From Microbacterium sp. SORGH_AS_0888 (GTDB lineage: Bacteria > Actinomycetota > Actinomycetes > Actinomycetales > Microbacteriaceae), in contig NZ_JAUTAZ010000001.1 of the NCBI RefSeq assembly GCF_030818905.1, forward strand, positions 1,488,001 through 1,552,000: a stretch of DNA of 64,000 nucleotides, given 5' to 3'. The notes below the pieces were generated by a model, which saw only the letters and a list, made by a program, of their open reading frames with translations, had not been told where the DNA came from and ran no database searches. Positions 47,841 through 61,855 of this stretch are shown piece by piece; position 1 is the first letter of the stretch, and each line of letters starts with the position of its first letter. The translations under genes were made by a program, and so were the position numbers.

Positions 47841-49034
47841 TTACTTGAGGATCTTGGTCACCGTGCCGGCGCCGACGGTGCGGCCACCCTCACGGATCGC
47901 GAACCCGAGGCCCTCCTCCATGGCGATCGGCTGGATCAGCTCGACCGTCATGTCGGTGGTGTCACCGGGCATGACCATCTCGGTGCCCTCGGGCAGCGTG
48001 ATGACGCCGGTGACGTCCGTGGTGCGGAAGTAGAACTGCGGGCGGTAGTTCGTGTAGAAGGGGTTGTGACGGCCACCCTCGTCCTTGGACAGGATGTACG
48101 CGGTGCCCTCGAAGTTGGTGTGAGGGGTCACCGAGCCCGGCTTCACGACGACCTGGCCGCGCTCGACGTCGTCACGCTTGGTGCCGCGCAGGAGCAGACC
48201 ACAGTTCTCGCCGGCCCAGGCCTCGTCGAGCTGCTTGTGGAACATCTCGATACCCGTGACGATGGTCTTCTGCGTCGGGCGGATGCCGACGATCTCGACC
48301 TCGGAGTTGATGGCGAGCGTGCCACGCTCGGCGCGGCCCGTGACGACCGTGCCACGACCGGTGATCGTGAAGACGTCCTCGATCGGCATCAGGAACGGCT
48401 TGTCCTTGTCGCGCACCGGGTCCGGGATGGACTCGTCGACGGCCTCCATGAGCTTGACGATCGACTCGGTCCACTCCGGGTCGCCCTCGAGCGCCTTCAG
48501 GCCCGAGACGCGCACGACCGGCGCGTTGTCGCCGTCGAAGTCCTGCGAGCTCAGGAGCTCACGGACCTCGAGCTCGACGAGCTCCAGGATCTCCTCGTCG
48601 TCGACCATGTCGGCCTTGTTCAGCGCGACGAGCAGGTAGGGCACGCCGACCTGCTTGGCCAGCAGCACGTGCTCACGCGTCTGCGCCATCGGGCCGTCGG
48701 TGGCGGCGACCACGAGGATCGCGCCGTCCATCTGAGCGGCACCGGTGATCATGTTCTTGATGTAGTCGGCGTGGCCCGGGGCGTCGACGTGAGCGTAGTG
48801 ACGCTTCGGGGTCTCGTACTCGACGTGCGAGATGTTGATCGTGATGCCGCGCTGACGCTCCTCGGGAGCCGAGTCGATCGACGCGAAGTCGCGCTGGACG
48901 TTGGTCGCGGACGGGTACTTGTCGGCGAGCACCTTCGAGATCGCCGCGGTGAGCGTCGTCTTGCCGTGGTCCACGTGACCGATCGTTCCGATGTTCACGT
49001 GCGGCTTGGTCCGCTCGAACTTGGCCTTAGCCAC
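47841..49034 (-). CDS. tuf: Elongation factor Tu
   Basis: 397 residues. GTP-binding motifs are [16 protein letters not shown] and NKADMVDD, and domains II and III follow with normal spacing ([13 protein letters not shown]; terminal [11 protein letters not shown]). It delivers aminoacyl-tRNA to the ribosome. The gene lies 154 bp after fusA, behind a terminator-like hairpin and a possible promoter, so it is probably transcribed both with the str operon and alone. Confidence 0.98.
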   Translation of the reverse strand: MAKAKFERTKPHVNIGTIGHVDHGKTTLTAAISKVLADKYPSATNVQRDFASIDSAPEERQRGITINISHVEYETPKRHYAHVDAPGHADYIKNMITGAAQMDGAILVVAATDGPMAQTREHVLLAKQVGVPYLLVALNKADMVDDEEILELVELEVRELLSSQDFDGDNAPVVRVSGLKALEGDPEWTESIVKLMEAVDESIPDPVRDKDKPFLMPIEDVFTITGRGTVVTGRAERGTLAINSEVEIVGIRPTQKTIVTGIEMFHKQLDEAWAGENCGLLLRGTKRDDVERGQVVVKPGSVTPHTNFEGTAYILSKDEGGRHNPFYTNYRPQFYFRTTDVTGVITLPEGTEMVMPGDTTDMTVELIQPIAMEEGLGFAIREGGRTVGAGTVTKILK

Positions 49035-49104
49035 TGGGTCCTCCTATAGGACGGTCGTGTAGGTGTCCCGGGCGCTGGATTGCGACCGGTTCGCTACGGG
49101 GATG

Positions 49105-49140
49105 GTTCTCAGTTTAGTAGAGAGGGTTCGTGTGAAGTTG
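49105..49140 (-). promoter_or_regulatory. Possible own promoter of tuf
   Basis: The minus strand reads CTCTACTAAACTGAG between the fusA hairpin and tuf; TAAACT or TACTAA may be a -10. A -35 is not certain. The AT-rich patch stands out from its surroundings. Confidence 0.38.
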
Positions 49141-49152
49141 TGGACCAGAGGA

Positions 49153-49182
49153 GCGGGTGCGGCAGCACGCCGCCGCACCCGC
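49153..49182 (-). terminator. Hairpin after fusA
   Basis: An 11-bp perfect stem (GCGGGTGCGGC at 49153-49163 with 49172-49182), 8-nt loop, 6 bp past the fusA stop. Probably a partial terminator before tuf. Confidence 0.65.
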
Positions 49183-49188
49183 GCGGGC

Positions 49189-51303
49189 TCACTCGCCCTT
49201 GTTCTTCTGGACGATCTCGTCGGCGACGGCCCGAGGCACCTCGGCGTAGCTGTCGAACTCCATGGAGTAGACCGCGCGACCCGAGGTCTTCGAGCGCAGG
49301 TCGCCGATGTAGCCGAACATCTCGGACAGCGGGACGAGCGCACGGACGACCTTGACGCCGGCGGCATCCTCCATGGACTGGATCTGACCGCGACGGGAGT
49401 TCAGGTCGCCGATGACGTCGCCCATGTACTCCTCGGGCGTACGCACCTCGACCGCCATCAGCGGCTCGAGGAGCACCGGGTTCGCCTTGCGGACGGCCTC
49501 CTTGAAGCCCATCGAACCGGCGATCTTGAACGCCATCTCGGACGAGTCGACGTCGTGCGAGGCACCGTCGATGAGGGTCGCCTTCACGCCCACCATCGGG
49601 TAGCCCGCGAGCACGCCCACGGCCATCGCGTCCTGGAAGCCCTGGTTGGTCGGCTCGATGTACTCGCGCGGGATACGGCCACCGGTGACCTTGTTCTCGA
49701 ACTCGTAGATCTTGTCGGCCGTGACCTCGATGGGCTCGATCGCGAACTGGATCTTCGCGAACTGACCCGAGCCACCGGTCTGCTTCTTGTGGGTGTAGTC
49801 GTGGCGCTCGACGTTCTTCTTGATCGTCTCGCGGTAGGCCACCTGGGGCTTGCCGACGTTGGCCTCGACCTTGAACTCGCGCTTCATGCGGTCCACGAGG
49901 ATGTCGAGGTGAAGCTCGCCCATCCCCTTGATGACGGTCTGACCGGTCTCCGAGTTCTGCTCGACGCGGAACGTCGGGTCCTCCTCGGCGAGCTTCTGGA
50001 TCGCGACGCCCAGCTTCTCCTGGTCCGCCTTCGTCTTCGGCTCGATCGCGACCTCGATGACCGGCTCCGGGAAGGTCATCGACTCCAGCACGACCTGGTT
50101 CGTGGCATCCGAGAGCGTGTCACCGGTCGTCGTGTCCTTCAGACCGATGACGGCGTAGATGTGACCGGCGGTGACCGAGTCGACCGGGTTCTCCTTGTTG
50201 GCGTGCATCTGGAAGATCTTCCCGATGCGCTCCTTCTTGCCCTTGGTCGCGTTGACGACCTGCGCGCCGGACTCGAGGTGACCCGAGTAGACGCGGATGT
50301 AGGTCAGTCGGCCGAAGAACGGGTGCGACACGATCTTGAAGGCGAGGGCGGCGAAGGGCTCGTCGGCGTCGGCGTGACGCTCGATGATCTTCTCCTCGTC
50401 CTTCGGGTCGTGCGCCTCGATGGCCGGGACGTCGAGGGGCGACGGGAGGTAGTCCACGACCGCGTCGAGCATCGGCTGCACACCGCGGTTCTTGAACGCC
50501 GAGCCGCACAGGACGGGGTAGAGCTCGCCCGCGACGGTGAGCTTGCGGATGGCGCCCTTGATCTCGGCGACCGTGAGCTCCTCGCCGCCGAAGTACTTCT
50601 CCAGCAGCGCCTCATCGCTCTCGGCGACGGTCTCGAGCAGCTTCTCGCGGTACTCCGCGGCGCGGTCGGCGAGGTCGGCGGGGATCTCCTGCACCTCGTA
50701 CTTCGCGCCCATCGTCACGTCGCCCTTGGCGTCGCCGGGCCACACGAGGGCCCGCATCTCGACCAGGTCGACGACGCCGATGAAGTCGTTCTCGACACCG
50801 ATGGGCAGCTGCAGCACGAGCGGCTTGGCCTTCAGGCGGTTGACGATCGTGTCGACCGTGAAGTAGAAGTCGGCGCCCAGCTTGTCCATCTTGTTGACGA
50901 AGCAGATGCGCGGAACGTCGTACTTGTCGGCCTGACGCCACACCGTCTCGGACTGGGGCTCGACGCCCTCCTTGCCGTCGAAGACGGCGACCGCGCCGTC
51001 GAGGACGCGGAGCGAGCGCTCCACCTCGACCGTGAAGTCCACGTGTCCGGGGGTGTCGATGATGTTGATCTGGTGGTTGTTCCAGAAGCAGGTCACCGCG
51101 GCGGAGGTGATCGTGATGCCGCGCTCCTGCTCCTGCTCCATCCAGTCGGTGGTGGCGGCGCCGTCGTGGGTCTCGCCGATCTTGTGGTTGACGCCCGTGT
51201 AGAACAGGATGCGCTCGGTCGTCGTCGTCTTGCCGGCGTCGATGTGGGCCATGATGCCGATGTTGCGGACCTTCTTGAGGTCCGTGAGCACGTCTTGTGC
51301 CAC
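49189..51303 (-). CDS. fusA: Elongation factor G
   Basis: 704 residues. GTPase motifs [31 protein letters not shown] and NKMDKLGAD; domain IV ([15 protein letters not shown]) and domain V ([20 protein letters not shown]) are complete. It drives translocation. 74 bp behind rpsG. Confidence 0.98.
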   Translation of the reverse strand: MAQDVLTDLKKVRNIGIMAHIDAGKTTTTERILFYTGVNHKIGETHDGAATTDWMEQEQERGITITSAAVTCFWNNHQINIIDTPGHVDFTVEVERSLRVLDGAVAVFDGKEGVEPQSETVWRQADKYDVPRICFVNKMDKLGADFYFTVDTIVNRLKAKPLVLQLPIGVENDFIGVVDLVEMRALVWPGDAKGDVTMGAKYEVQEIPADLADRAAEYREKLLETVAESDEALLEKYFGGEELTVAEIKGAIRKLTVAGELYPVLCGSAFKNRGVQPMLDAVVDYLPSPLDVPAIEAHDPKDEEKIIERHADADEPFAALAFKIVSHPFFGRLTYIRVYSGHLESGAQVVNATKGKKERIGKIFQMHANKENPVDSVTAGHIYAVIGLKDTTTGDTLSDATNQVVLESMTFPEPVIEVAIEPKTKADQEKLGVAIQKLAEEDPTFRVEQNSETGQTVIKGMGELHLDILVDRMKREFKVEANVGKPQVAYRETIKKNVERHDYTHKKQTGGSGQFAKIQFAIEPIEVTADKIYEFENKVTGGRIPREYIEPTNQGFQDAMAVGVLAGYPMVGVKATLIDGASHDVDSSEMAFKIAGSMGFKEAVRKANPVLLEPLMAVEVRTPEEYMGDVIGDLNSRRGQIQSMEDAAGVKVVRALVPLSEMFGYIGDLRSKTSGRAVYSMEFDSYAEVPRAVADEIVQKNKGE

Positions 51304-51377
51304 GAGGTGTCTTCCTTACCTGTTGTGAGGTGATGCCCGGTGACGGGACGGGGATCCCGTCCCGTCACCGGATGCTG

Positions 51378-51848
51378 TTACCAGCGGTAGTGCGCGAAGG
51401 CGCGGTTCGACTCGGCCATCTTGTGGGTGTCCTCGCGACGCTTCACGGCGGCGCCGAGACCGTTCGAGGCGTCGAGGATCTCGTTCTGCAGACGCTCGGT
51501 CATCGTCTTCTCGCGACGGCCCTTCGCGTAGCTGACGAGCCAGCGCAGCGCCAGCGTGTTCGCGCGGTGCGGCTTGACCTCGACCGGAACCTGGTAGGTC
51601 GAGCCGCCGACGCGGCGGCTCTTGACCTCGAGGGTGGGGCGCACGTTGTCGAGCGCCTTCTTGAGGGTGGCGACGGCGTCCGCACCGGTCTTGGTCTCGA
51701 CGCCGCTGAGGGCGCCGTAGACGATCGACTCGGCGAGGGACTTCTTGCCGTCGATGAGGATCTTGTTGACGAGCTGCGTGACGACGGGAGCGCCGTACAC
51801 CGGGTCGTTGACGACGGGACGCTTCGGGGCGGGACCCTTACGAGGCAT
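51378..51848 (-). CDS. rpsG: 30S ribosomal protein S7
   Basis: 156 residues ([45 protein letters not shown] at the end), the standard actinobacterial length. It organises the head of the small subunit. 5 bp behind rpsL. Confidence 0.98.
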   Translation of the reverse strand: MPRKGPAPKRPVVNDPVYGAPVVTQLVNKILIDGKKSLAESIVYGALSGVETKTGADAVATLKKALDNVRPTLEVKSRRVGGSTYQVPVEVKPHRANTLALRWLVSYAKGRREKTMTERLQNEILDASNGLGAAVKRREDTHKMAESNRAFAHYRW

Positions 51849-51853
51849 TGTTC

Positions 51854-52222
51854 TCAGCCCTTCTTCGCGCCGTAGCGGCTGCGCGCCTGCTTACGGTTCT
51901 TGACGGCCTGGGTGTCCAGGGCACCGCGGACGATCTTGTAGCGCACACCCGGGAGGTCCTTCACACGACCGCCGCGGACGAGCACGAGGGAGTGCTCCTG
52001 CAGGTTGTGGCCCTCGCCGGGGATGTAGGCGGTGACCTCGGTGCCGTTGCGGAGCTTGACACGGGCGACCTTGCGCATCGCCGAGTTCGGCTTCTTCGGG
52101 GTCGTCGTGTAGACGCGGGTGCAGACCCCCGCCTGCTGCGGGTTCGCCTTCAGCGCGGGAGCCTTGGTCTTCGAGACCTTCGGCGCACGCCCCTTGCGAA
52201 CCAACTGCTGAATGGTTGGCAC
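51854..52222 (-). CDS. rpsL: 30S ribosomal protein S12
   Basis: 122 residues ([50 protein letters not shown]). Lys at PKKPN, the site of common streptomycin-resistance changes, is the wild-type residue. First gene of the str operon; AAGGAG lies 6-8 nt before the GTG/ATG start. The 277-bp gap upstream must contain the promoter, but I cannot mark it. Confidence 0.98.
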   Translation of the reverse strand: MPTIQQLVRKGRAPKVSKTKAPALKANPQQAGVCTRVYTTTPKKPNSAMRKVARVKLRNGTEVTAYIPGEGHNLQEHSLVLVRGGRVKDLPGVRYKIVRGALDTQAVKNRKQARSRYGAKKG

Positions 52223-52499
52223 GTTCTCTCCTTGTCAGTGCTGCACGGTGACAGCGACGTGGTCTCCCCCGTCGGTGACGTTTCGTGTCTCCGACGGGCC
52301 ACACGAATCCACCGACGCGGCAGGATGTCTGACGCGTGTCGTGGTGGATATGCCGTGGGGGTGGCCTGTTCGCAGGTCATTCCCTGAGATGATGCGACCG
52401 GTCGCGCTCTCCGCCATGCCGGGCATGACGCAGGGCGCGCACTGAGCGCACACCCGCCCTATGATACGCGCGTGCGGGCCACGCGGTCAAACGAGCCCG

Positions 52500-53867
52500 T
52501 CAGCGGCGGCGGGCGAGGCGCAGCGTCGCGTCTCCGAGCAGGAAGTCGCCGTCGAGCACGACCGACTGGCCGGGCTCGACCTCGACCGTGTCGACCATCA
52601 CGCCGTTCGTCGACCCCAGGTCCGAGATCGTCCACGTCTCGCCCTGCCTGCGCAGGAGCGCGTGCGTCTTGGAGATCGTCCGGGTCTCCTCCTCGATCGT
52701 GATCAGCTGCGCTCCCGGCGCGGCCGGCACCGGCGAAGGACGACGCCCCAGCACGACCGTCTCCTCCGTGAGATCGACCGCTGTGCCGTCGGGGAGCTCG
52801 AGCGCCCAGAGCGCGCGCTTGCGCTGCGCGATGAAGGTGTCGTCGGCGATGTCGCCCACGCCCGGGCGGAAGGCCGAGACCGCGGATGCCGCGGCGCGGG
52901 GGGCGCCGGCGGTCGGTGAGCCCGCGACGGCCGAGACGGCGCCGGACTCCTCGGGGAAGGCGTCCGCCTCGGGGAGGTACGCCTCGCGGAGGACCGGCGG
53001 GGCGGCGACCGGGGCGACGGGCGGCGCGGGGGCGGCGGGCGGCGGCGGCACCGCGGCGGCGGGCTCGGGCGCCACCCGTGCCGACGGGGCCGCGGCCGCA
53101 CGCTCGTCGGGTGCCGGCATCCACCAGGACGTGACCGGAGCGGGCTCCGGCGCCGGCGGCGCGGCCGGGGCCTCGCTCCTCACCGGCACCGCGACGGTCG
53201 GCGGCTCCGCCACGTGCGCGGGAGCGGCCGCGGGCGGTTCCGCACGGGGTGCCCAGGTCTCGGGCGCGAGCACCGGCGCCGCGGCGCGCTCGGGCTCGGG
53301 CGCGGCGGGGATCCAGGCCGACGGCGGGAGCACCTCGCGGCGCGCGTCGAACAGCGGCTCGTTCAGCGCCGGCCGCCCGAAGTCCGGCGAGAGCGCGCGC
53401 AGCGCGGCCGCGGCATCCTCGTCCCGGAGCCGATCGTGACCGCGGTCGTAAGCATCGCCGTCGGGCGCGGGGTCCGCCCCGCCGAAGCCCAGGACGCTCG
53501 CCCACACCGGGAAGACGAGGGCGGCGAGGACGGTCATGCCCGCACCGTGGCCGAACACGGCGTTGACGCGGTGCGCCGAGGTCACGATCGCGACATAGAC
53601 GAAGACGGCGCCGAACAGCGGGATGAGGAGCAGGAGCAGCAGCCAGCCGCTGAAGCCGCCGAGCCCGAGGAACACGACCGCGTTGTAGACGGGCACCCAT
53701 GCCTTCCAGCCGGCGATCCCGAGCTTGGCGTACACGCGGGAGAGGGCGAGCGCCGTCCACACGTAGACGAGCAGCCCGGGCACGATCGCGACGAGCAGGA
53801 CGATGACGACGGTGCGCCCGCCCGGGATGAGCGGGCTGGTCGCGGCATGGAGAAGAGCGGTCTGCAT
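52500..53867 (-). CDS. Membrane protein with C-terminal FHA domain
   Basis: 455 residues. The first ~130 have four membrane segments with RVYAKLGIAGWKAWVPVYNA, the DUF5684-like pattern. A ~220-residue Ala/Pro-rich, disordered-looking region follows. The last ~100 are a forkhead-associated domain: VVLGRRPSP, ISKTHALLRR and STNGVMVDTVEVEPG. FHA domains bind phosphothreonine, so it may be a target of a Ser/Thr kinase; no kinase lies in the window. 8 bp after the gene at 53876. Confidence 0.85.
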   Translation of the reverse strand: MQTALLHAATSPLIPGGRTVVIVLLVAIVPGLLVYVWTALALSRVYAKLGIAGWKAWVPVYNAVVFLGLGGFSGWLLLLLLIPLFGAVFVYVAIVTSAHRVNAVFGHGAGMTVLAALVFPVWASVLGFGGADPAPDGDAYDRGHDRLRDEDAAAALRALSPDFGRPALNEPLFDARREVLPPSAWIPAAPEPERAAAPVLAPETWAPRAEPPAAAPAHVAEPPTVAVPVRSEAPAAPPAPEPAPVTSWWMPAPDERAAAAPSARVAPEPAAAVPPPPAAPAPPVAPVAAPPVLREAYLPEADAFPEESGAVSAVAGSPTAGAPRAAASAVSAFRPGVGDIADDTFIAQRKRALWALELPDGTAVDLTEETVVLGRRPSPVPAAPGAQLITIEEETRTISKTHALLRRQGETWTISDLGSTNGVMVDTVEVEPGQSVVLDGDFLLGDATLRLARRR

Positions 53868-53875
53868 GTGGTGCC

Positions 53876-54538
53876 TCAGGATCGAGGACCCTCGAGATCA
53901 CGAGGGTCGAAGGGAGCGTCGAGCGAGCGGGTCAGGTCGTCGAGCAGCGCCGCGATCTGCGGCTCGACGTGCTCGGCGATCGCGGACTGGATGCGGAGCC
54001 GGTGGTGGAGCAGGATGCTGCACACCTCCCGACCGATCATGTTGGCGTAGTCGTCGGCGAGGCCGACCTCCTGCCGGAGGGCGGCCTTCGCCTCCTCGGA
54101 CAGCGGCGGCAGGGCGGGGACATCCGCATCCGCCTGCTCGGCAAGACCCGCGATCGTGAACAGGAACGGCGCGCCCGGCGTCGGCTCGGGATCCAGCGGC
54201 AGTCCCTCGAACTCCGGGTCGAGCCCCTCGCCGGGCCGGTAGCTGCGGGCTCGGTTGCGCGTGGCCTGCTGGTCGAGCTCGGCCTGCAGCAGCGGAAGGT
54301 TGCGCGCCGTGTACTCGGCGACGGCGTGGTCGATGATGGCCTTCACGCGGGTCGAGAGCCCGTGCTGCACGCCGTGCGGGACGTCGGTTCCGACGCCCGC
54401 GGCGGAGAGCACGGGTGACCCGAGGCAACGGCGGCAGGGGGCGACCCTCCCGGCGTGGGTCGCGGGCTCCCACCGGGGCAGCCATCGGAGCCAGGCGTCG
54501 ACGGCCTGGCTCACCTGCGTCTCGAGCGAGCGCTCCAC
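53876..54538 (-). CDS. Hypothetical soluble protein, 220 aa
   Basis: 220 residues, acidic (Glu/Asp about 15%), mainly helical by composition. A Cys pair (PCRRCLGSP, ~35) may bind a metal. No signal peptide, membrane segment or recognised family. Downstream of two membrane proteins and 8 bp ahead of the FHA protein, so it may act with it. ATG 54538 is used; no strong ribosome binding site. Confidence 0.7.
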   Translation of the reverse strand: MERSLETQVSQAVDAWLRWLPRWEPATHAGRVAPCRRCLGSPVLSAAGVGTDVPHGVQHGLSTRVKAIIDHAVAEYTARNLPLLQAELDQQATRNRARSYRPGEGLDPEFEGLPLDPEPTPGAPFLFTIAGLAEQADADVPALPPLSEEAKAALRQEVGLADDYANMIGREVCSILLHHRLRIQSAIAEHVEPQIAALLDDLTRSLDAPFDPRDLEGPRS

Positions 54539-54614
54539 GCCTTCAAAGGTAGCGCCCCGGGCGCGGATCCCGCGGAATGGCGGGGAAGAAGGGGCGCCAC
54601 GGCTCCTGTGCCCC

Positions 54615-55094
54615 TCAGTCCTCGTCGTCCCGTTCCCACGGCCATCGGGGTCTGGCGGCGCTCATCCGGGCGAGTGCGACGCCGGCGATCCCCGCGAGCA
54701 GGGCCGCCGCCGCGACGACCCCGCCCTGCCACCCCGTGGCGAGCTCGCCCGTCACCGCGAGCCCGGCCCCGAGATCGGACGACACCACGGCCGCGGCGAC
54801 CCCCGTGGCGAGCACGTAGGCGAGGTAGGTGGCTGCGACCACGACCGGCACCGACCGGAAGGACCCCGGTGGGCGGCGGATCGCCGACCACACCGCGATC
54901 GCGAAGGTCGCGCACGCGATCGCGATCCCCACCACGCCGGGCCCCTGCCCGAGCCCGCGCACCGCGATCACGTCCGCATCCGTGAGCAGGCTCGCGAACC
55001 CGAGTCCCGCCACCACCACCGCGAAGAAGCCCACCGTGCACATCCCGAGCACCACGCTCGGGCGCACGGACCGCGACGGCGGCTGCTCGCTCAC
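54615..55094 (-). CDS. Four-segment membrane protein
   Basis: 159 residues from GTG 55094, overlapping the upstream stop (GTGA). Four membrane helices (for example VVLGMCTVGFFAVVVAGLGF; GVVAAAALLAGIAGVALA), basic loops, acidic end (WPWERDDED). Actinobacterial membrane protein of unknown function. Coupled to the protein at 55091, so the two probably work together. Confidence 0.8.
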   Translation of the reverse strand: MSEQPPSRSVRPSVVLGMCTVGFFAVVVAGLGFASLLTDADVIAVRGLGQGPGVVGIAIACATFAIAVWSAIRRPPGSFRSVPVVVAATYLAYVLATGVAAAVVSSDLGAGLAVTGELATGWQGGVVAAAALLAGIAGVALARMSAARPRWPWERDDED

Positions 55095-56092
55095 GCCTGG
55101 TACAGTTGCGGCCCCGCCTCGAGCGTGCGCTCGTACTCGCGCTGCGCCTCGGCGTTCAGCTCGTTCAGGCGCCGGCCGCGCCGGGCGACCCACCCGCCGA
55201 ACCAGATCGTGAGCTCACGGCCGATCACGAAGGCCGCGATCGCGTACGGCGTGAAGGCCTGCGCGCTCAGGAGCGCCCTGCCCTCGCTCGCGGTGAGCTC
55301 CCAGAACGGCGCCTGGAAGAGCGCACCGAGGATGTAGCCGCCGTAGGCGACGACGCCCACGAGCAGACCCCAGATGACCCAGTGGCCCCAGCGCGCGCGG
55401 TTGAGGATCGCGCCGAGGAACCAGAAGCCGATGAAGAAGGCGACGACGGGCGTCCAGAACACCCACGACGTCACGGTGGCGATGACGGCGTCGACCAGAT
55501 CGCCGGTCTCGATCGTGCCGAACAGGAGGCTCGAGAGCAGGATCACGGCGAGGAACAGCGCGCCGAACGCCAGCGTGGCGAGGAGACCGATCGCGCCGGC
55601 GGCACCGCGGTTGCCGCGCGGACGCGGAGCCTCGGGCGCCTGGACGAAGATCGGCTGCGCCGTCGCCGCGGGCGCGACGTAGGTGTCCGTCGCGGCGACC
55701 GGCTCGGCGGCAGTCGGCGGCACCGGGGCGACGACCGTCTCCTCGGCGGGAGCGGGGTCGTCCGCGGCAATCGGCGCCGCGGCCTCGACGCGCTCGGCGG
55801 GCGCGTCGGGCTCGGCCGCGCCCGGGGTCTCCTCGAGCGGACGGTCGTACCAGGCGACGTCCTCGTCCGCCGTCGCGGCGGTCTCGGCGGCGGGCTCGGC
55901 GACGGCGTCCTCGGTCACGACGGTCTCCTCGGCCCGCTCCACGACGACCTCACCCTCCGCGGGATCGGCGACGGCCTCACGGCCTGCGGCCTCGGCATCC
56001 GCCAGTCCCTCGTTCGCGCGCGCGACGGCCTCTTCCGGGCTCAGCTCCGGCTCGGCCTGATCGCCGTCGTGGGTCGTCTTCGGGTCACTCAT
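55091..56092 (-). CDS. Membrane protein with long acidic Ala/Pro/Glu N-terminus
   Basis: 333 residues from ATG 56092. Residues 1-~150 are very rich in Ala, Glu, Pro and Thr with few hydrophobics (PAEGEVVVERAEETVVTEDA), like a disordered cytoplasmic arm. Residues ~155-310 have four membrane helices (AIGLLATLAFGALFLAVILL). A charged C-terminus (RRLNELNAEAQREYERTLEA) follows. No family recognised. First gene of the five-gene minus-strand set 52500-56092. Confidence 0.8.
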   Translation of the reverse strand: MSDPKTTHDGDQAEPELSPEEAVARANEGLADAEAAGREAVADPAEGEVVVERAEETVVTEDAVAEPAAETAATADEDVAWYDRPLEETPGAAEPDAPAERVEAAAPIAADDPAPAEETVVAPVPPTAAEPVAATDTYVAPAATAQPIFVQAPEAPRPRGNRGAAGAIGLLATLAFGALFLAVILLSSLLFGTIETGDLVDAVIATVTSWVFWTPVVAFFIGFWFLGAILNRARWGHWVIWGLLVGVVAYGGYILGALFQAPFWELTASEGRALLSAQAFTPYAIAAFVIGRELTIWFGGWVARRGRRLNELNAEAQREYERTLEAGPQLYQA

Positions 56093-56209
56093 CGCAATCC
56101 GCTCCTCATACGGGACACTCGCCCGCACCGCGAGAGTAACCGGAGGGTCGCGGCGCGCCCCGGAGGCGCGCAGCCGTCACGGCGAATCGGTTCCCGCTAG
56201 CGTGAAGCC

Positions 56210-56794
56210 ATGCGCCGTGTCGCCCCGATCATCCTTCCGCTGCTGGCCTCGCTCGGCATCGCGCTGTCGGCCTGCGCGCCCGACCCGACGCCCCCGGTGC
56301 CGGCGACGACCGCCCCGTCCGCCTCCGCCGGCGCCGCATCCTCCCCCGCTGCGACGCCCACCCCCAGCCCGACGCCGGTCGCGCTGCCGACCGACTGCCG
56401 CAGCGTCCTGTCCCCCGAGGTCATCGCCCAGTTCGGCAGCCTGCCGCTGAACGACCCGGCGTACGGCACGGACGTCGGCGTGCAGCCCGACGGCAGCCTG
56501 AAATGCGTGTGGGGATATCCCGGCACCGACACCGGCCGGCTCGCCACCACGATCTCGCGCATGGACCGCGGCCCGGCGCTCGACCTCATGAACACGCTGC
56601 GCAACGACCAGCAGTACACGTGCTACACGCCGTCCGGCGGCACCCGGTGCGAGAAGTCGTGGATAGACGACACCTACCCGGTCGAGGCCGGGCGCACGCT
56701 GTTCTGGCGGCAGGACGTGATGATCGACACGTCCTACATCAACCTCGCCCCGACGGGATACACCGACAGCGTGATCGCGCACGTGTTCGGCTGA
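56210..56794 (+). CDS. Lipoprotein, DUF3558-like
   Basis: 194 residues. Lipobox LSAC in IILPLLASLGIALSAC; a Thr/Pro/Ala linker (PTPPVPATTAPSASAGAASS); then a compact domain with four Cys (DCRS, LKCVW, YTCYTP, TRCEK), two of which could form disulfides. CDxLLS-type features resemble DUF3558 lipoproteins but I cannot be sure. It converges on the gene at 56799 with 4 bp between stops; the two share a C-terminal pattern. Confidence 0.82.
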   Translation: MRRVAPIILPLLASLGIALSACAPDPTPPVPATTAPSASAGAASSPAATPTPSPTPVALPTDCRSVLSPEVIAQFGSLPLNDPAYGTDVGVQPDGSLKCVWGYPGTDTGRLATTISRMDRGPALDLMNTLRNDQQYTCYTPSGGTRCEKSWIDDTYPVEAGRTLFWRQDVMIDTSYINLAPTGYTDSVIAHVFG

Positions 56795-56798
56795 GCGG

Positions 56799-57410
56799 TC
56801 AGCCCGGCCAGATCTGCGGCGCGATCCGGTCGAGGTAGCCCTCGGGTCGCCAGCCGTCGTACGTCGTCGAGATCCACACGCCGCCGCGGACGGCATCCTC
56901 CTCGACGACCGCGCCCGCGGCCCGTGTGCAGCGCACGCCGTCTCCGAAGGGGGCGCACGCGAAGCCGCTCACCTCGAGCGTCGCCTGGGCGACCGAGGCG
57001 GCATCCGCGGCGACGTCCGCGACGGTCGTGGTGATGCGGCCCGTGCTCGCGCCGACGAAGGTGCACGTGACGCGCACGGTGGGCGCGAGCGCGCTGGCGA
57101 GACCGGCGACGGCGGTCGCGGGCGCGCTCGTGTCCTGCGTGGGGTCGCCGCCGGCGCGCTGCGTGAGCTGGGACCACAGGGCGTCGGTGTAGAGCGCCCG
57201 GCACTCGGGCGTCTTCGTGGGCGCGTCCGAGACGGCGGCCTTCTGCGCGAAGGACGGGACCGCGTCGCGCTGGCGCAGCAGGTCGCCGACGAGGGCGACC
57301 GCACCGGGGATGCCCGGCGCGGCGAGCCCGAACAGCACGGCGACGACGCCGGCACAGATGATGCCGGCGATCCAGGCCATGCCGATGTTGCGTCCGCCGA
57401 TCCGCGCCAC
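56799..57410 (-). CDS. Membrane-anchored envelope protein related to the 56210 lipoprotein
   Basis: 203 residues from GTG 57410 (VARIGGRNIGMAW), with GGAGG four bases upstream; GTG 57452 is an alternative without ribosome binding site. One membrane helix (AGIICAGVVAVLFGLAAP) and an extracellular part with four Cys (ECRAL, VTCTF, ACAPF, VRCTR). Its end (VWISTTYDGWRPEGYLDRIA) parallels the end of the lipoprotein (VMIDTSYINLAPTGYTDSVI), so the pair may be paralogues. Function unknown. Confidence 0.72.
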   Translation of the reverse strand: MARIGGRNIGMAWIAGIICAGVVAVLFGLAAPGIPGAVALVGDLLRQRDAVPSFAQKAAVSDAPTKTPECRALYTDALWSQLTQRAGGDPTQDTSAPATAVAGLASALAPTVRVTCTFVGASTGRITTTVADVAADAASVAQATLEVSGFACAPFGDGVRCTRAAGAVVEEDAVRGGVWISTTYDGWRPEGYLDRIAPQIWPG

Positions 57411-57480
57411 GATCCCTCCGCACTCCACGGTACGTCGCGGGTCCTCCCCCACCGGGCAGCGGCACGCGGCGCGGATCGGC

Positions 57481-57834
57481 TCACACGCGCTGGGGCAGCA
57501 CCTGGGCGAGCCGTCCGGTCACCAGTCGTATCAAGCCCGGGTGGTCGTCGCGGAAGAGCGTGTGCCCGGATCCGGCCGGCGTCGTCACGGTCATGCCCCG
57601 TCCCTGCAGGCTCGCAGCGACCCGCCTCGTGATCAGCAGGCTCTTCTCCGCGAGGATGACGAGACGCGGTGCGCCTCACCGGCGGCGCGAGGGGGCGTGT
57701 GTCGGCGAGGCCGAAGACGGCCGACGATCACCTCGGGGGCTGCGGCCGTGACCGGCGAGGTCGACCGCGATGCCCCGATAGCCGTCCCGCTCGAGGTCGG
57801 CGCGCACACGGTGCCACGCCTGCGCGAGCACAAA
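57481..57834 (-). pseudogene. Eroded alpha/beta hydrolase
   Basis: Read on the minus strand, an N-terminal fragment (LAQAWHRVRADLERDGYRGI, then DLAGHGRSP) is followed directly, with frame changes, by a C-terminal fragment (LVILAEKSLLITRRVAASLQ, then PAGSGHTLFRDDHPGLIRLV) that contains the active-site His and ends at 57481. About 115 residues of a ~230-residue hydrolase remain; the nucleophile elbow region is missing, and the N-terminus ends at the palindromic element. It cannot make an active enzyme. Confidence 0.75.
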
Positions 57835-57835
57835 A

Positions 57836-57912
57836 GACCGCGAGACCAGTCCGCGGCGCCGAGACCGTGGGGAAACCCCAGGGTCTCGGCGCGCGGGACT
57901 GGTCTCGCGGTC
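57836..57912. repeat. Dispersed ~77-bp palindromic element, copy 2
   Basis: Arms 57836-57866 and 57882-57912: 17 outer pairs (GACCGCGAGACCAGTCC), a short mismatched bulge, 10 inner pairs (CGCCGAGACC), and a loop that itself folds (TGGGG-AAA-CCCCA). It shares outer and inner stems with the element at 12249-12324. Lying just after rpoC, it may serve as the terminator of the rpoBC operon. Confidence 0.75.
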
Positions 57913-57938
57913 AGTCGGGCTCGGTCAGCCGGGCTCGG

Positions 57939-61814
<3,876 letters not shown>

Positions 61815-61855
61815 TGATTCTCCTGTGTCGGAATTCTGTTCGTTGCCTGGCCGGA

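Noticed and set aside
49063..51333. 756-residue plus-strand frame opposite fusA
   Set aside because: Antisense shadow of an intact elongation factor gene.
53876..54538. Polyamine ABC transporter binding protein
   Set aside because: Such names may be attached to relatives, but no signal peptide or binding-protein fold feature is visible.
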